From Nitrospirota bacterium (GTDB lineage Bacteria > Nitrospirota > Nitrospiria > SBBL01 > JAADHI01): a stretch of DNA of 64,000 bases. Made by a program: the position numbers and the translations under genes. The notes below the pieces were generated by a model that saw only the letters and a program-made list of their open reading frames with translations, did no database searches and had not been told where the DNA came from. The stretch is from NCBI GenBank assembly GCA_029261155.1, contig JAJDBW010000010.1:1-64000 (forward strand), read 5' to 3'. Shown piece by piece: positions 1-6,525 of the stretch (its first letter is position 1; every line of letters begins with the position of its first letter).

Positions 1-123
1 CGGAGAGATATCTTTGACTATATCGAGTTGTTCTATAATCCAAAGCGCAAGCATGGTTATAATGGCAATCTGTCACCCATCGAGTTCGAACGGCAGTATT
101 TTGTGAAGCTAGGAACTGTCTAG
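1..123 (+). CDS. IS3-family transposase OrfB, C-terminal fragment
   Basis: The last 40 residues of an rve-type (DDE) transposase are visible before a TAG stop. The stretch FDYIELFYNPKRKHGYNG followed by LSPIEFE is the conserved C-terminal end of IS3-family OrfB proteins, where YNxxRxH and SPxEFE motifs close the integrase core. The catalytic DDE residues lie upstream of the window. The gene runs up to the inverted repeat, as is normal for the family. Whether the full element is active cannot be seen here. Confidence 0.85.
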   Translation, partial: RRDIFDYIELFYNPKRKHGYNGNLSPIEFERQYFVKLGTV

Positions 124-141
124 AAAATCGGGGTCGATTCA
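1..141 (+). mobile_element. Right end of an IS3-family insertion sequence
   Basis: The window opens inside an insertion sequence. It contains the last codons of an integrase-type transposase and then a short tail ending in GGGGTCGATTCA at about 141, which has the TCA-type terminus expected of an IS3-group right inverted repeat. The left end lies outside the window, so completeness cannot be judged, and no target duplication can be tested. Confidence 0.6.
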
Positions 142-183
142 TCCATTGAGTGCATGAGTCCCTCGTAGCAGATTCAAAGGTAG

Positions 184-1305
184 TTACGTTCCCAACTCTT
201 TAACCGTCCGAAAAAACCCAATCACATCTTCACGACTCAACATGCCGATGACTTGGTGATCCCGGATGACGGGCAGTTGGTTGACGCCATCGCGGTCCAT
301 CTTCTGGAGGGCGGCCCACAACTCGGTGTCCGGAGCGACGTGTTTTAATTGGTCCAAGGGAAGCATGACCTGATCGGTACGCGTCGTCGCCCATTCGGCC
401 CGCGCCACTTCCTTGATTCGATGCAAGGTCATCATCCCAATGGTGTGCTCTCCGCGCTGGACGAGAAAACACCGTTGCCCACCGCCAAGGATGTACTCGT
501 CCACCAGCTCCTGTAGCGTCAGATCTGCGGAGACGGCGGCGCAATGCCTGCGCATGGCCTGCGAGACGCGGTGGCCCGCCAGCAGGCCCTGAAACATCAC
601 TTGCTGCACCTGTGCGGACGCGGCATTTTCGAGGAACCAGCCGATGAATGCGATCCAAAGCCCGCCGACAATGTTGCCCCTGAGCATCTGCCAGACGCCG
701 GTGAAGATAAATAAAAAAGCAAAGAACCGGCCGACGTTCGCTGCGATGAGGGTCGCCCGGCGCATGTTTCCCGTGATCGCCCATACGATCGCCCGGAACA
801 CGCGACCGCCGTCGAGTGGGTAGCCGGGTATCAGGTTAAACAGGACCACGACCAGGTTGATGTATGCGAGGTACTTTGCCAGGCCCAAGAGCGGTTCGAC
901 GTCGGCGACCAGCGGCTGCACGAAGTAGAAAAAGATGGCGAGGAGCAGGCTCACGAAGGGCCCCGCAATCGCTATCAGAAATTCGGCGAAGGCCTTGGGC
1001 GGTTCCGCCGCAATCTGAGCAACACCCCCGAAGATGAAAAGCGTAATGCTGCGCACCGGAATTTTGAATCGCAATGCGACGACAGAATGCCCGAGTTCAT
1101 GGAGCAGCACGCTCACAAAGAGCATGATGGCCGTCACCGCACCCATAAACCAATACAGGAGCGGCGGCCAATTCTTGAACTCGGCGGGATAGTAACTGCC
1201 CCCCAGCGACCAGGTGAGCAGCGCGAAGATCAGAAACCAGGAATAATCCAAACCAATGGGAATACCCAGAATCCTGCCTAATGGGATGTTGTTGTGTCGC
1301 ATCAT
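184..1305 (-). CDS. M50 site-2-type metalloprotease with C-terminal CBS domains
   Basis: This is a membrane-embedded zinc protease of the S2P/SpoIVFB group. In a 373-residue protein the zinc motif HELGH lies at about 69-73 in a transmembrane helix. The second zinc ligand motif, NLIPGYPLDGG, is at about 157-167. Several hydrophobic segments surround both. The last 120 residues contain two CBS-like repeats that probably sense a nucleotide or regulate activity, as in many rhomboid-neighbour S2P homologues. I chose the ATG at 1305, preceded by AGGAAG, over an upstream in-frame ATG at 1404 that would add a poorly conserved leader. It reads away from ssb and has no obvious operon partner. The substrate is unknown. 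Confidence 0.9.
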   Translation of the reverse strand: MMRHNNIPLGRILGIPIGLDYSWFLIFALLTWSLGGSYYPAEFKNWPPLLYWFMGAVTAIMLFVSVLLHELGHSVVALRFKIPVRSITLFIFGGVAQIAAEPPKAFAEFLIAIAGPFVSLLLAIFFYFVQPLVADVEPLLGLAKYLAYINLVVVLFNLIPGYPLDGGRVFRAIVWAITGNMRRATLIAANVGRFFAFLFIFTGVWQMLRGNIVGGLWIAFIGWFLENAASAQVQQVMFQGLLAGHRVSQAMRRHCAAVSADLTLQELVDEYILGGGQRCFLVQRGEHTIGMMTLHRIKEVARAEWATTRTDQVMLPLDQLKHVAPDTELWAALQKMDRDGVNQLPVIRDHQVIGMLSREDVIGFFRTVKELGT

Positions 1306-1478
1306 GATCGTTCTTCCTGAGGGCTGCGCCAACGGATCATTTCCTTCGTTATAGTACGTGAATTTTCCGAGCAAGAGCAAGGTGACAGGCCCCGCACTCG
1401 CCACGCCTTTCCCTCTGTTCCAGTCATGCCCCCTGCTAAGCCTGTGACGATCCGATTGTTTCAGAGGTTCTCCTTTTG

Positions 1479-1526
1479 AATTCCTTTTTCCCCCTTCAGT
1501 CTTTTTGAAAGAGGGAAAAAGGAATT
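1479..1526. repeat. Long perfect inverted repeat between protease and ssb genes
   Basis: Arms AATTCCTTTTTCCC (1479-1492) and GGGAAAAAGGAATT (1513-1526) are a perfect 14-bp inverted repeat. The interior also pairs partly (CTTCA with TGAAAG), giving a nearly continuous hairpin. It sits in the 323-base gap between two divergently read genes, so it is not a terminator for either. A palindromic intergenic repeat or MITE-like element is more likely. I see nothing else definable in the gap. Confidence 0.65.
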
Positions 1527-1628
1527 TGTTTTTTAGTGAGCGGTGCGTTTTTGGAAGCCCTTGCCGTCGGGGGAAGAGGGGGTCGTCTTGGATGGTCTTG
1601 CGGGATGACGTTTATGGAGGAGGATAAT

Positions 1629-1955
1629 ATGAAGTCAATTAATGAAGTGAGGTTACTCGGGTTTTTAGGCAATGCACCCACGGTCTCTAAGGCGGAGAAA
1701 GGACAGGTGGCCACGTTTTCGATGGCGACGAGTGTCCGGGTAAAAGGAAGTAACGAGGAGCGAACGGAGTGGCATCAGATCGTGATGTTCGATCCCTTTG
1801 TGGATGTCTACGGGACGCTGCTTAAGAAAGGAAGCCGGGTATTTATCGAGGGTTGGTTGAAAACCACAACACGGGAGGTCAAAGGCGCGAAGCGATCGAA
1901 GACGGAGGTCGTGGTGACGAACGTGATCGATCTGGAGAAGCGCGCGGCCGCTTAA
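1629..1955 (+). CDS. ssb: Short single-stranded DNA-binding protein
   Basis: This is a 108-residue OB-fold SSB. MKSINEVRLLGFLGNAP at the N-terminus, the ATFSMATS strand, the EWHQIVMF motif and the KGSRVFIEGWLKT strand are the hallmark sequence of bacterial SSB. I chose the ATG at 1629 because it has a strong GGAGGA ribosome site about five bases upstream and begins exactly where the family begins. The protein stops right after the OB fold (VIDLEKRAAA): it lacks the flexible linker and the acidic DDDIPF-type tip that recruits replication and repair partners. It is therefore likely an accessory SSB (mobile element or competence type) rather than the replicative one. The adjacent accessory genes agree with this. 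Confidence 0.92.
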   Translation: MKSINEVRLLGFLGNAPTVSKAEKGQVATFSMATSVRVKGSNEERTEWHQIVMFDPFVDVYGTLLKKGSRVFIEGWLKTTTREVKGAKRSKTEVVVTNVIDLEKRAAA

Positions 1956-1966
1956 GGAGGGGGATG

Positions 1967-2004
1967 CCGGCGGGTGCGGCTGTTTGGGTGGCCGCATCCG
2001 CCGG
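1967..2004 (+). terminator. Strong GC hairpin after ssb
   Basis: CCGGCGGGTGCGGC (1967-1980) pairs with GCCGCATCCGCCGG (1991-2004) through a 10-base loop, with one G-T wobble in 14 pairs. It starts 11 bases after the ssb stop, in a convergent gap facing higA. There is no immediate T-run, so termination is inferred from position and stem strength only. Confidence 0.55.
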
Positions 2005-2064
2005 GCCTCTGGGATTGTTTAGAATGACACCCGAATTATTTTCTTGTTGGCGAAAATCTGATGC

Positions 2065-2078
2065 GCGTCTTAAGACGC
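2065..2078. repeat. 14-bp perfect palindrome over the higA stop codon
   Basis: GCGTCTTAAGACGC reads the same on both strands and contains the TAA stop of the antitoxin gene. It may serve as a small transcription or RNA-stability signal at the convergent end, or may be chance. Confidence 0.35.
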
Positions 2079-2381
2079 TTTGAGACGAAAGGGCCGGATG
2101 GTTTCTAATGCATCGGCCTCGGTCTGGCTTGCTTTGCATAAATCCCAATGAAGCTGAAGATTCATCCAGAAGTCTCCGGGTATGCCAAAAAATTTTGCGA
2201 GTCTTACGGCCGTCGCAGGGGTGATTCCGCGCCGCTGATTCACAATCTCATTAATCTGCTGGTAAGGCACATGGATCTCATTTGAGAGCTGCCTCTGAGT
2301 AATCCCCATCGGAATTAAGAACTCTTCAAGAAGCATTTCACCGGGATGGGTGGGTGTCCTATTTGTCGATATTCGAACCAT
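2070..2381 (-). CDS. higA: HigA/VapI-family XRE antitoxin, no cognate toxin adjacent
   Basis: This is a 103-residue DNA-binding antitoxin. THPGEMLLEEFLIPMGITQ opens the HigA-type helix-turn-helix, followed by LSNEIHVPYQQINEIVNQ and the RLAKFFGIPGDFWMNLQ signature shared by HigA and VapI. Such proteins normally neutralise the mRNA interferase HigB and repress their own operon. No higB is present here: the gene immediately upstream on the same strand is hicB, 39 bases away, so this is either an orphan regulator or the third gene of a hicA-hicB-higA transcript. The start at 2381 follows the family's usual N-terminus closely. Confidence 0.88.
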   Translation of the reverse strand: MVRISTNRTPTHPGEMLLEEFLIPMGITQRQLSNEIHVPYQQINEIVNQRRGITPATAVRLAKFFGIPGDFWMNLQLHWDLCKASQTEADALETIRPFRLKAS

Positions 2382-2420
2382 TCATGACTCCAGGCAAAAC
2401 AAATCCGATTGAGGCAGAAT

Positions 2421-2744
2421 CTATGTGAGTTTACTGGAAACGTAGCGGTTTAAACTGATGCCTTGTTCTGCTGCCTCTGTCGCGATGTGTCGGTGTTGTT
2501 CTGGCGGAATACGCACCATAAATTTTCCGCTATAGTCCTTTTCTGCGATCGGCTCCGGAATGATTTCGTCGTTCGTCGCCATATCCTTTACAACTTCTTT
2601 TACAAGTTCGAGCATGTTTTTAAGTGCGTCCGCCGGTGCTTCCGCTAGGGTAGAGAGACTGGGGAACTCTGCACAGAGTGCGACATATTCCCCGTCCTCT
2701 TCTGACCAAGTAACGCGGTATGTGTAATGTTTATAATTAACCAT
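2421..2744 (-). CDS. hicB: HicB-type antitoxin
   Basis: This is a 107-residue antitoxin. The N-terminal half (YTYRVTWSEEDGEYVALC, then EFPSLSTLAEAPADALKN) is the partial RNase-H fold that HicB uses to cover HicA. The C-terminal half (MVRIPPEQHRHIATEAA followed by GISLNRYVSSKL) is a ribbon-helix-helix DNA-binding domain. I chose ATG 2744, which overlaps the hicA stop by eight bases and has a GAGGATGAGGA purine-rich site upstream, over a longer reading starting at 2813 that lies inside hicA. The coupling suggests translation is linked to the toxin. The pair is probably autoregulated through the palindrome in the hicA promoter. Confidence 0.9.
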   Translation of the reverse strand: MVNYKHYTYRVTWSEEDGEYVALCAEFPSLSTLAEAPADALKNMLELVKEVVKDMATNDEIIPEPIAEKDYSGKFMVRIPPEQHRHIATEAAEQGISLNRYVSSKLT

Positions 2745-2994
2745 TGTCCTCATCCTCCATTCTGCGAATTGCAGCCAATACTTGCCTGACTTGGTAAGGC
2801 TTGGCCTTCCCATCCTTACTCTTTTGGATATTTACGCGGGGGTCGCCCTGCCACGGTGTTTTGTAAACATGGTGGCTCGTGCCCTTGTTGCGTGGTTCTC
2901 CAAAATAATGAGCACATAGCTTGGCGAGGTCGGCAAACTTCACGTTTTTAGGGTTCTCTGCAATCTCTTTGAGTTGTTTGTCGGTCTTACGCAT
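2737..2994 (-). CDS. hicA: HicA-type mRNA interferase toxin
   Basis: This is an 85-residue toxin with a double-stranded RNA-binding-like fold that cleaves mRNA without help from the ribosome. The core GTSHHVY at about residues 58-64 contains the family's catalytic histidine region, followed by the basic strand RVNIQKSKDGKAKPYQVRQV typical of the longer HicA subgroup. It is the first gene of the cluster, as usual for hicAB, and its start codon lies just downstream of a near-consensus sigma-70 promoter. Intact features suggest an active system, but toxicity is not demonstrable from sequence. Confidence 0.88.
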   Translation of the reverse strand: MRKTDKQLKEIAENPKNVKFADLAKLCAHYFGEPRNKGTSHHVYKTPWQGDPRVNIQKSKDGKAKPYQVRQVLAAIRRMEDEDNG

Positions 2995-3000
2995 AGAGCT

Positions 3001-3029
3001 ATTATAGTACCAATATTGATACTATGCAA
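3001..3029 (-). promoter_or_regulatory. hicA promoter embedded in a 20-bp operator-like palindrome
   Basis: On the minus strand TTGCAT (3024-3029) and TATAAT (3001-3006) are separated by exactly 17 bases, a near-perfect sigma-70 promoter seven bases before the hicA ATG. The whole spacer is a near-palindrome, TAGTACCAATATTGATACTA (3005-3024), with one mismatched pair. A HicB dimer bound there would block polymerase. The promoter is directly visible; the operator role is inferred. Confidence 0.75.
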
Positions 3030-3036
3030 GCGATAA

Positions 3037-3053
3037 GAGCGACATTGTCGCTC
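3037..3053. repeat. 8-bp inverted repeat GAGCGACA / TGTCGCTC
   Basis: This is a perfect palindromic arm pair around a single base, just upstream of the hicA -35 box. It could be a second operator or a REP-like end associated with the transposase remnant that follows. Confidence 0.4.
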
Positions 3054-3125
3054 ATTAAAAGTATCCGTTAAACTAGGGGAAGTTCAGGTCTTGCAATAAC
3101 ATATTTATTTTTATAATGTGTCGGG

Positions 3126-3182
3126 ATGCCTCGCCCCCTTCGCATTGAGTTCCCGGGAGCCATCTATCACGTCATCGAATAA
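3126..3182 (+). pseudogene. Remnant of a REP-associated tyrosine transposase (RAYT, Y1/IS200-like)
   Basis: An ATG opens 18 residues, MPRPLRIEFPGAIYHVIE, followed by TAA and TAG. This matches the highly conserved N-terminus of RAYT transposases (M-R-PLRIE-PGA-YHV). The normal continuation SRGN is replaced by the two stops, and no HUH motif or catalytic tyrosine is present downstream, so this is a dead fragment of a once-larger gene. Confidence 0.72.
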
Positions 3183-3218
3183 TAGGAACAGATACTGCTT
3201 CTCCATTCTCTGTTTCTC

Positions 3219-3239
3219 TTGGAATTCGATAAATTCCAA
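3219..3239. repeat. 8-bp inverted repeat TTGGAATT / AATTCCAA
   Basis: Perfect arms with a five-base centre, lying just after the transposase remnant. It might be a transposon-associated palindrome or a regulator site; nothing decides between them. Confidence 0.35.
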
Positions 3240-3368
3240 AGTGTAAACTTCCATTAAATATAAGATGTATACGATGCATATCGTATCGATTTTTTTCCTT
3301 TTTGAATAAATTATATTCCGAATATACTCTTTAAATTCAATATTTTATGTATTTTGTTGAAAAAAGGC

Positions 3369-3396
3369 TAAAGTTTTCTTCAGGGGCTGCCGATAA
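3369..3396 (+). promoter_or_regulatory. Sigma-28 (FliA) type flagellar promoter
   Basis: TAAAGTTT at 3369-3376 and GCCGATAA at 3389-3396 match the enterobacterial FliA consensus at every position. The spacing between the two boxes is 12 bases rather than 11. It lies 21 bases before the ATG of the rod-type protein, with an AAGGAG ribosome site between. The only downstream gene on this strand is that protein. Confidence 0.8.
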
Positions 3397-3417
3397 GACA
3401 GGGTAAGGAGAGAAACG

Positions 3418-3762
3418 ATGTTGTCACCCATTACAAGTTCATTATCGGGTATTTCGGCCAGCGTGAAGAAGATTGAAGCCGTTTCCAATAATACGGCCAA
3501 TTTCAGCACGAAGGGTTTTAAGAAAGATACGGTGCTTCAAAGCGAAGGTGGAACGGGTGGGGTGGTTGTGCATATCGAAAAGAACCTCAGTCCCGGTCCG
3601 CAGCTTCCAGAACCCGATGGGTCTTATGTCGAAGGCTCAAATGTCGATTTAGCCGAGGAAAGCGTAAATCAAATCTTGGCCAAAACTGAATTTAAGGCCA
3701 ATCTTGCCGCGCTTAAAGCTGCCGACGAAATGGAACAAAGTATTATCGATCTCTTTGCCTAA
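3418..3762 (+). CDS. Orphan flagellar basal-body rod-type protein (FlgC-like)
   Basis: This is a 114-residue protein with the two ends of axial flagellar proteins. The N-terminal helix ITSSLSGISASVKKIEAVSN then NTANFSTKGFKKD resembles the flg_bb_rod motif (ANxxTxGYK). The C-terminal SNVDLAEESVNQILAKTEFK with AADEMEQSIIDLF is the C-terminal rod domain. Such proteins form coiled-coil D0 structure in the rod, hook or hook-associated parts. It is about the length of a short FlgC/FlgB homologue but stands alone, with no other flagellar gene in the window. The sigma-28 promoter predicts late-class expression together with filament genes, unlike true rod genes, which are normally middle class. The exact role is unknown. 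Confidence 0.82.
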   Translation: MLSPITSSLSGISASVKKIEAVSNNTANFSTKGFKKDTVLQSEGGTGGVVVHIEKNLSPGPQLPEPDGSYVEGSNVDLAEESVNQILAKTEFKANLAALKAADEMEQSIIDLFA

Positions 3763-3789
3763 TCCCATAATCCCGCCTGTTCTTTTTCT

Positions 3790-6444
3790 TTATATCGTCG
3801 ATCGGTAGCCCGCTTCCTTGCTTTCAATTGCGGCTTGCGCGGCGGCCAGTCTTGCGATCGGTACCCGATAGGGAGAACAGCTCACGTAGTTCATTCCCAG
3901 TCGATGACAAAAGGCGATGGAGCTCGGTTCACCGCCGTGTTCGCCGCAGATGCCGATTTTGAGTTTCGCCTTGGTCTTCCTTCCTTTTTCGATTCCAATC
4001 TGCATCAGCGCACCCAAGCCTTCTTGATCGATGGCGACGAAGGGGTCTTGTGGCAGGATGCCTTTTTCGACATACTCGGGTAAAAAAGTTCCGGCATCGT
4101 CGCGCGAAAGGCCAAAGGTCGTCTGCGTGAGGTCGTTTGTCCCGAAGGAAAAGAAGTCGGCTTCCTTGGCGATTTGGTCGGCAAGGAGGGCGGCGCGCGG
4201 CAGCTCGATCATCGTCCCGATGGTATAACTGATTTGGGTCTTGCGTCGATCCATCACCTCCTTCGCCTTGCGGATGCAAAGGGCTTTAAGCTGGGCCAAT
4301 TCGTTGACATGGGCCACGAGGGGAATCATGATTTCCGGTATCACGTCGATCTGTTTTTTGCGCAAACTGCAGGCGGCCTCGATAATGGCTTCGACTTGCA
4401 TTTCGTAGATTTCTGGGAAGCTAATGCCGAGGCGGCAGCCGCGGTGGCCCAACATGGGGTTGAATTCGTGAAGGGAGCGCGTCTTTGCCCGGAGGGTTTC
4501 CACCGGAACCTTCATTTCTTGCGAAAGGTTTTGCAGGTCGGCCTCGGTTTGCGGAAGAAATTCGTGAAGTGGAGGGTCGAGGAGTCGGATCGTGACAGGT
4601 AGGCCCTTCATCTCCTGGAGGATTTTCACAAAATCGCCTTTTTGCATGGGCAGTAATTTCGCCAAGGCCTTCTTCCGGCCTTCAAGCGAAGCGGCTAAGA
4701 TCATCTCTCGGACCGCCTGAATCCGGTCTTCCTCAAAAAACATGTGTTCCGTCCGGCACAGGCCAATCCCTTCTGCGCCGAATTCTCTGGCGACGCGGGC
4801 ATCCCGTTTATTGTCGGCATTGGCGCGTACTTTCAGGCGCCGGATGCCGTCGGCCCAGCCCATTAAGGTTTTAAAGGCCGCGCTCAACTTGGGTTGGATG
4901 AGTTTGACTTCACCTAGGATCACCTCGCCGGTTGAACCGTTGAGGCTGATAAAGTCGCCGCCTTTCACCGTTACCCCTCGGGCCACAAAGGTCTTCGCCG
5001 CCACGTCGATGACGATTTCTCCACAGCCGGCCACGCAACACTTGCCCATGCCCCGCGCCACCACGGCGGCGTGGGACGTCATGCCGCCGCGCGCCGTCAC
5101 GATGCCTTCGGCGGCGTGCATGCCGCCGATGTCGTCGGGCGAGGTTTCGGATCGGACGAGGATGACTTTCTCGTGTCGCTCGGCCATCGCCTCGGCTTCT
5201 TCGGCGGAAAAAACAACCTTGCCGATCGCGGCGCCGGGTGAGGCGGGCAGCCCTTTGGCGATCACGTTGAGTTTTACCTTCGGGTCGATCATCGGATGCA
5301 GCAGCTGGTCGAGTTGTTGGGGGTCAATTCGTAAAATCGCAGTTTTCCGGCTGATGAGTTTTTCTTCAACCATGTCGACCGCAATTTGAATTGCCGCCGC
5401 TGCCGTGCGCTTGCCGACGCGGCTTTGCAGCATGTAGAGCTTGCCTTCTTGAATGGTAAATTCGATGTCGAGCATGTCTTTGTAATGTTTTTCCAGTTTT
5501 TTATAAATGGTGAGCAGAGATTGATAGGCCTTGGGCAAACGTTTTTTCAGGGCCTCGATGGCCAGGGGTGTTCGGATGCCCGCGACCACGTCTTCGCCCT
5601 GGGCGTTGAAGAGGAATTCGCCGAAGAATCGTTTTTTTCCGGTGGAGGGATCGCGTGTAAAGGCCACGCCGGTGCCGGAGGTTTCGCCCATGTTGCCGAA
5701 GACCATGGCCACCACGCTGACGGCCGTGCCCCAATCGTCCGGGATATTGTTTAAGCGCCGATAGGTGTTCGCTCGTTTTCCGTACCATGAATTAAAGACG
5801 GCGTCGATGCCGAGGCGGAGTTGTTCGAAGGGATCTTCCGGAAAGGCCGAGCCTGTTTCCTTCCGCACGATTTTTTTAAATTCTTTCACGAGATCCACAA
5901 GGGCCTCGACGGTGAGGTCCGTATCCAGATAAGCGCCAAGGCTTTGTTTCTTTTGTTCGAGGACCTGCTCGAAGCGTTCCCGATCGATCTTTAAGACCAC
6001 ACTGCCGAACATCGAAACAAAACGCCGGTAGGCGTCGTAGCCGAAACGTTCGTTGTCGGTTTTTTTTATGAGCCCTTGCACGGTTTGATCGTTAAGTCCC
6101 AGATTTAAAACCGTGTCCATCATGCCGGGCATCGAGGCCCGCGCACCGGAGCGCACGGAAACCAGCAAGGGTTCCAGCGGATCGCCGAATTTCAGGCCGA
6201 AGGACTTCTCCACCTTTTTGAGCGCGGCCAAGGCCTCTTGCCACAGCCCTGTCGGGTAGCGTTTGTCGCGTTGATAAAACGCGAGGCAGGCCTCGGTGGT
6301 AATTGTAAAACCCGCCGGTACCGGAATGCCCAAACGCGACATTTCCGCCAGCCCGGCACCCTTGCCGCCCAAGAGGTCTTTCATATCGCCGCGCCCTTCG
6401 GCCTTGCCATCGCCGAAGCTGTAAACGTATTTTTTGCCTTTCAT
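3790..6444 (-). CDS. ppdK: Pyruvate, phosphate dikinase
   Basis: This 884-residue enzyme interconverts pyruvate, ATP and Pi with PEP, AMP and PPi. The N-terminal ATP-grasp domain starts at GGKGAGLAEMSRLGIPVPAG (about 26-45) and contains SVRSGARASMPGMMDT. The swivelling phosphohistidine domain has GGMTSHAAVVARGMGK with catalytic His458. The C-terminal PEP/pyruvate barrel carries GLCRTEHMFF, GHRGCRLGI and FGTNDLTQTTFGLSRDD. The length matches bacterial PPDK. The ATG at 6444 follows TAGGAGAAAATGA, a good ribosome site. In an rTCA autotroph it would make PEP from newly fixed pyruvate for gluconeogenesis and anaplerosis. It appears to be transcribed on its own, after glyS on the same strand. Confidence 0.97.
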   Translation of the reverse strand: MKGKKYVYSFGDGKAEGRGDMKDLLGGKGAGLAEMSRLGIPVPAGFTITTEACLAFYQRDKRYPTGLWQEALAALKKVEKSFGLKFGDPLEPLLVSVRSGARASMPGMMDTVLNLGLNDQTVQGLIKKTDNERFGYDAYRRFVSMFGSVVLKIDRERFEQVLEQKKQSLGAYLDTDLTVEALVDLVKEFKKIVRKETGSAFPEDPFEQLRLGIDAVFNSWYGKRANTYRRLNNIPDDWGTAVSVVAMVFGNMGETSGTGVAFTRDPSTGKKRFFGEFLFNAQGEDVVAGIRTPLAIEALKKRLPKAYQSLLTIYKKLEKHYKDMLDIEFTIQEGKLYMLQSRVGKRTAAAAIQIAVDMVEEKLISRKTAILRIDPQQLDQLLHPMIDPKVKLNVIAKGLPASPGAAIGKVVFSAEEAEAMAERHEKVILVRSETSPDDIGGMHAAEGIVTARGGMTSHAAVVARGMGKCCVAGCGEIVIDVAAKTFVARGVTVKGGDFISLNGSTGEVILGEVKLIQPKLSAAFKTLMGWADGIRRLKVRANADNKRDARVAREFGAEGIGLCRTEHMFFEEDRIQAVREMILAASLEGRKKALAKLLPMQKGDFVKILQEMKGLPVTIRLLDPPLHEFLPQTEADLQNLSQEMKVPVETLRAKTRSLHEFNPMLGHRGCRLGISFPEIYEMQVEAIIEAACSLRKKQIDVIPEIMIPLVAHVNELAQLKALCIRKAKEVMDRRKTQISYTIGTMIELPRAALLADQIAKEADFFSFGTNDLTQTTFGLSRDDAGTFLPEYVEKGILPQDPFVAIDQEGLGALMQIGIEKGRKTKAKLKIGICGEHGGEPSSIAFCHRLGMNYVSCSPYRVPIARLAAAQAAIESKEAGYRSTI

Positions 6445-6525
6445 TCATTTTCTCCTAAAAGTGAGGTTTAAGCGCCTATGCAAGTTGGGATTTGCGGGCA
6501 AATTCCCTGATCGACGCGACTTGCT

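Larger units (their letters stand above)
3054..3417. other. AT-rich intergenic decay zone
   Basis: Together with the hicA promoter region this 423-base gap (2995-3417) has no intact gene. It contains a transposase N-terminal remnant (3126-3182), a TTGGAATT/AATTCCAA inverted repeat (3219-3239), a strongly AT-rich stretch around 3240-3360, and a sigma-28 promoter (3369-3396). Confidence 0.6.

Noticed and set aside
1536-1628. Upstream extension of ssb to an earlier start
   Set aside because: The family N-terminus begins at 1629, which has its own strong ribosome site; the upstream codons are not conserved-looking.
4742-5389. 215-codon open frame antisense to ppdK
   Set aside because: Serine/arginine-rich shadow of ppdK with no domain.
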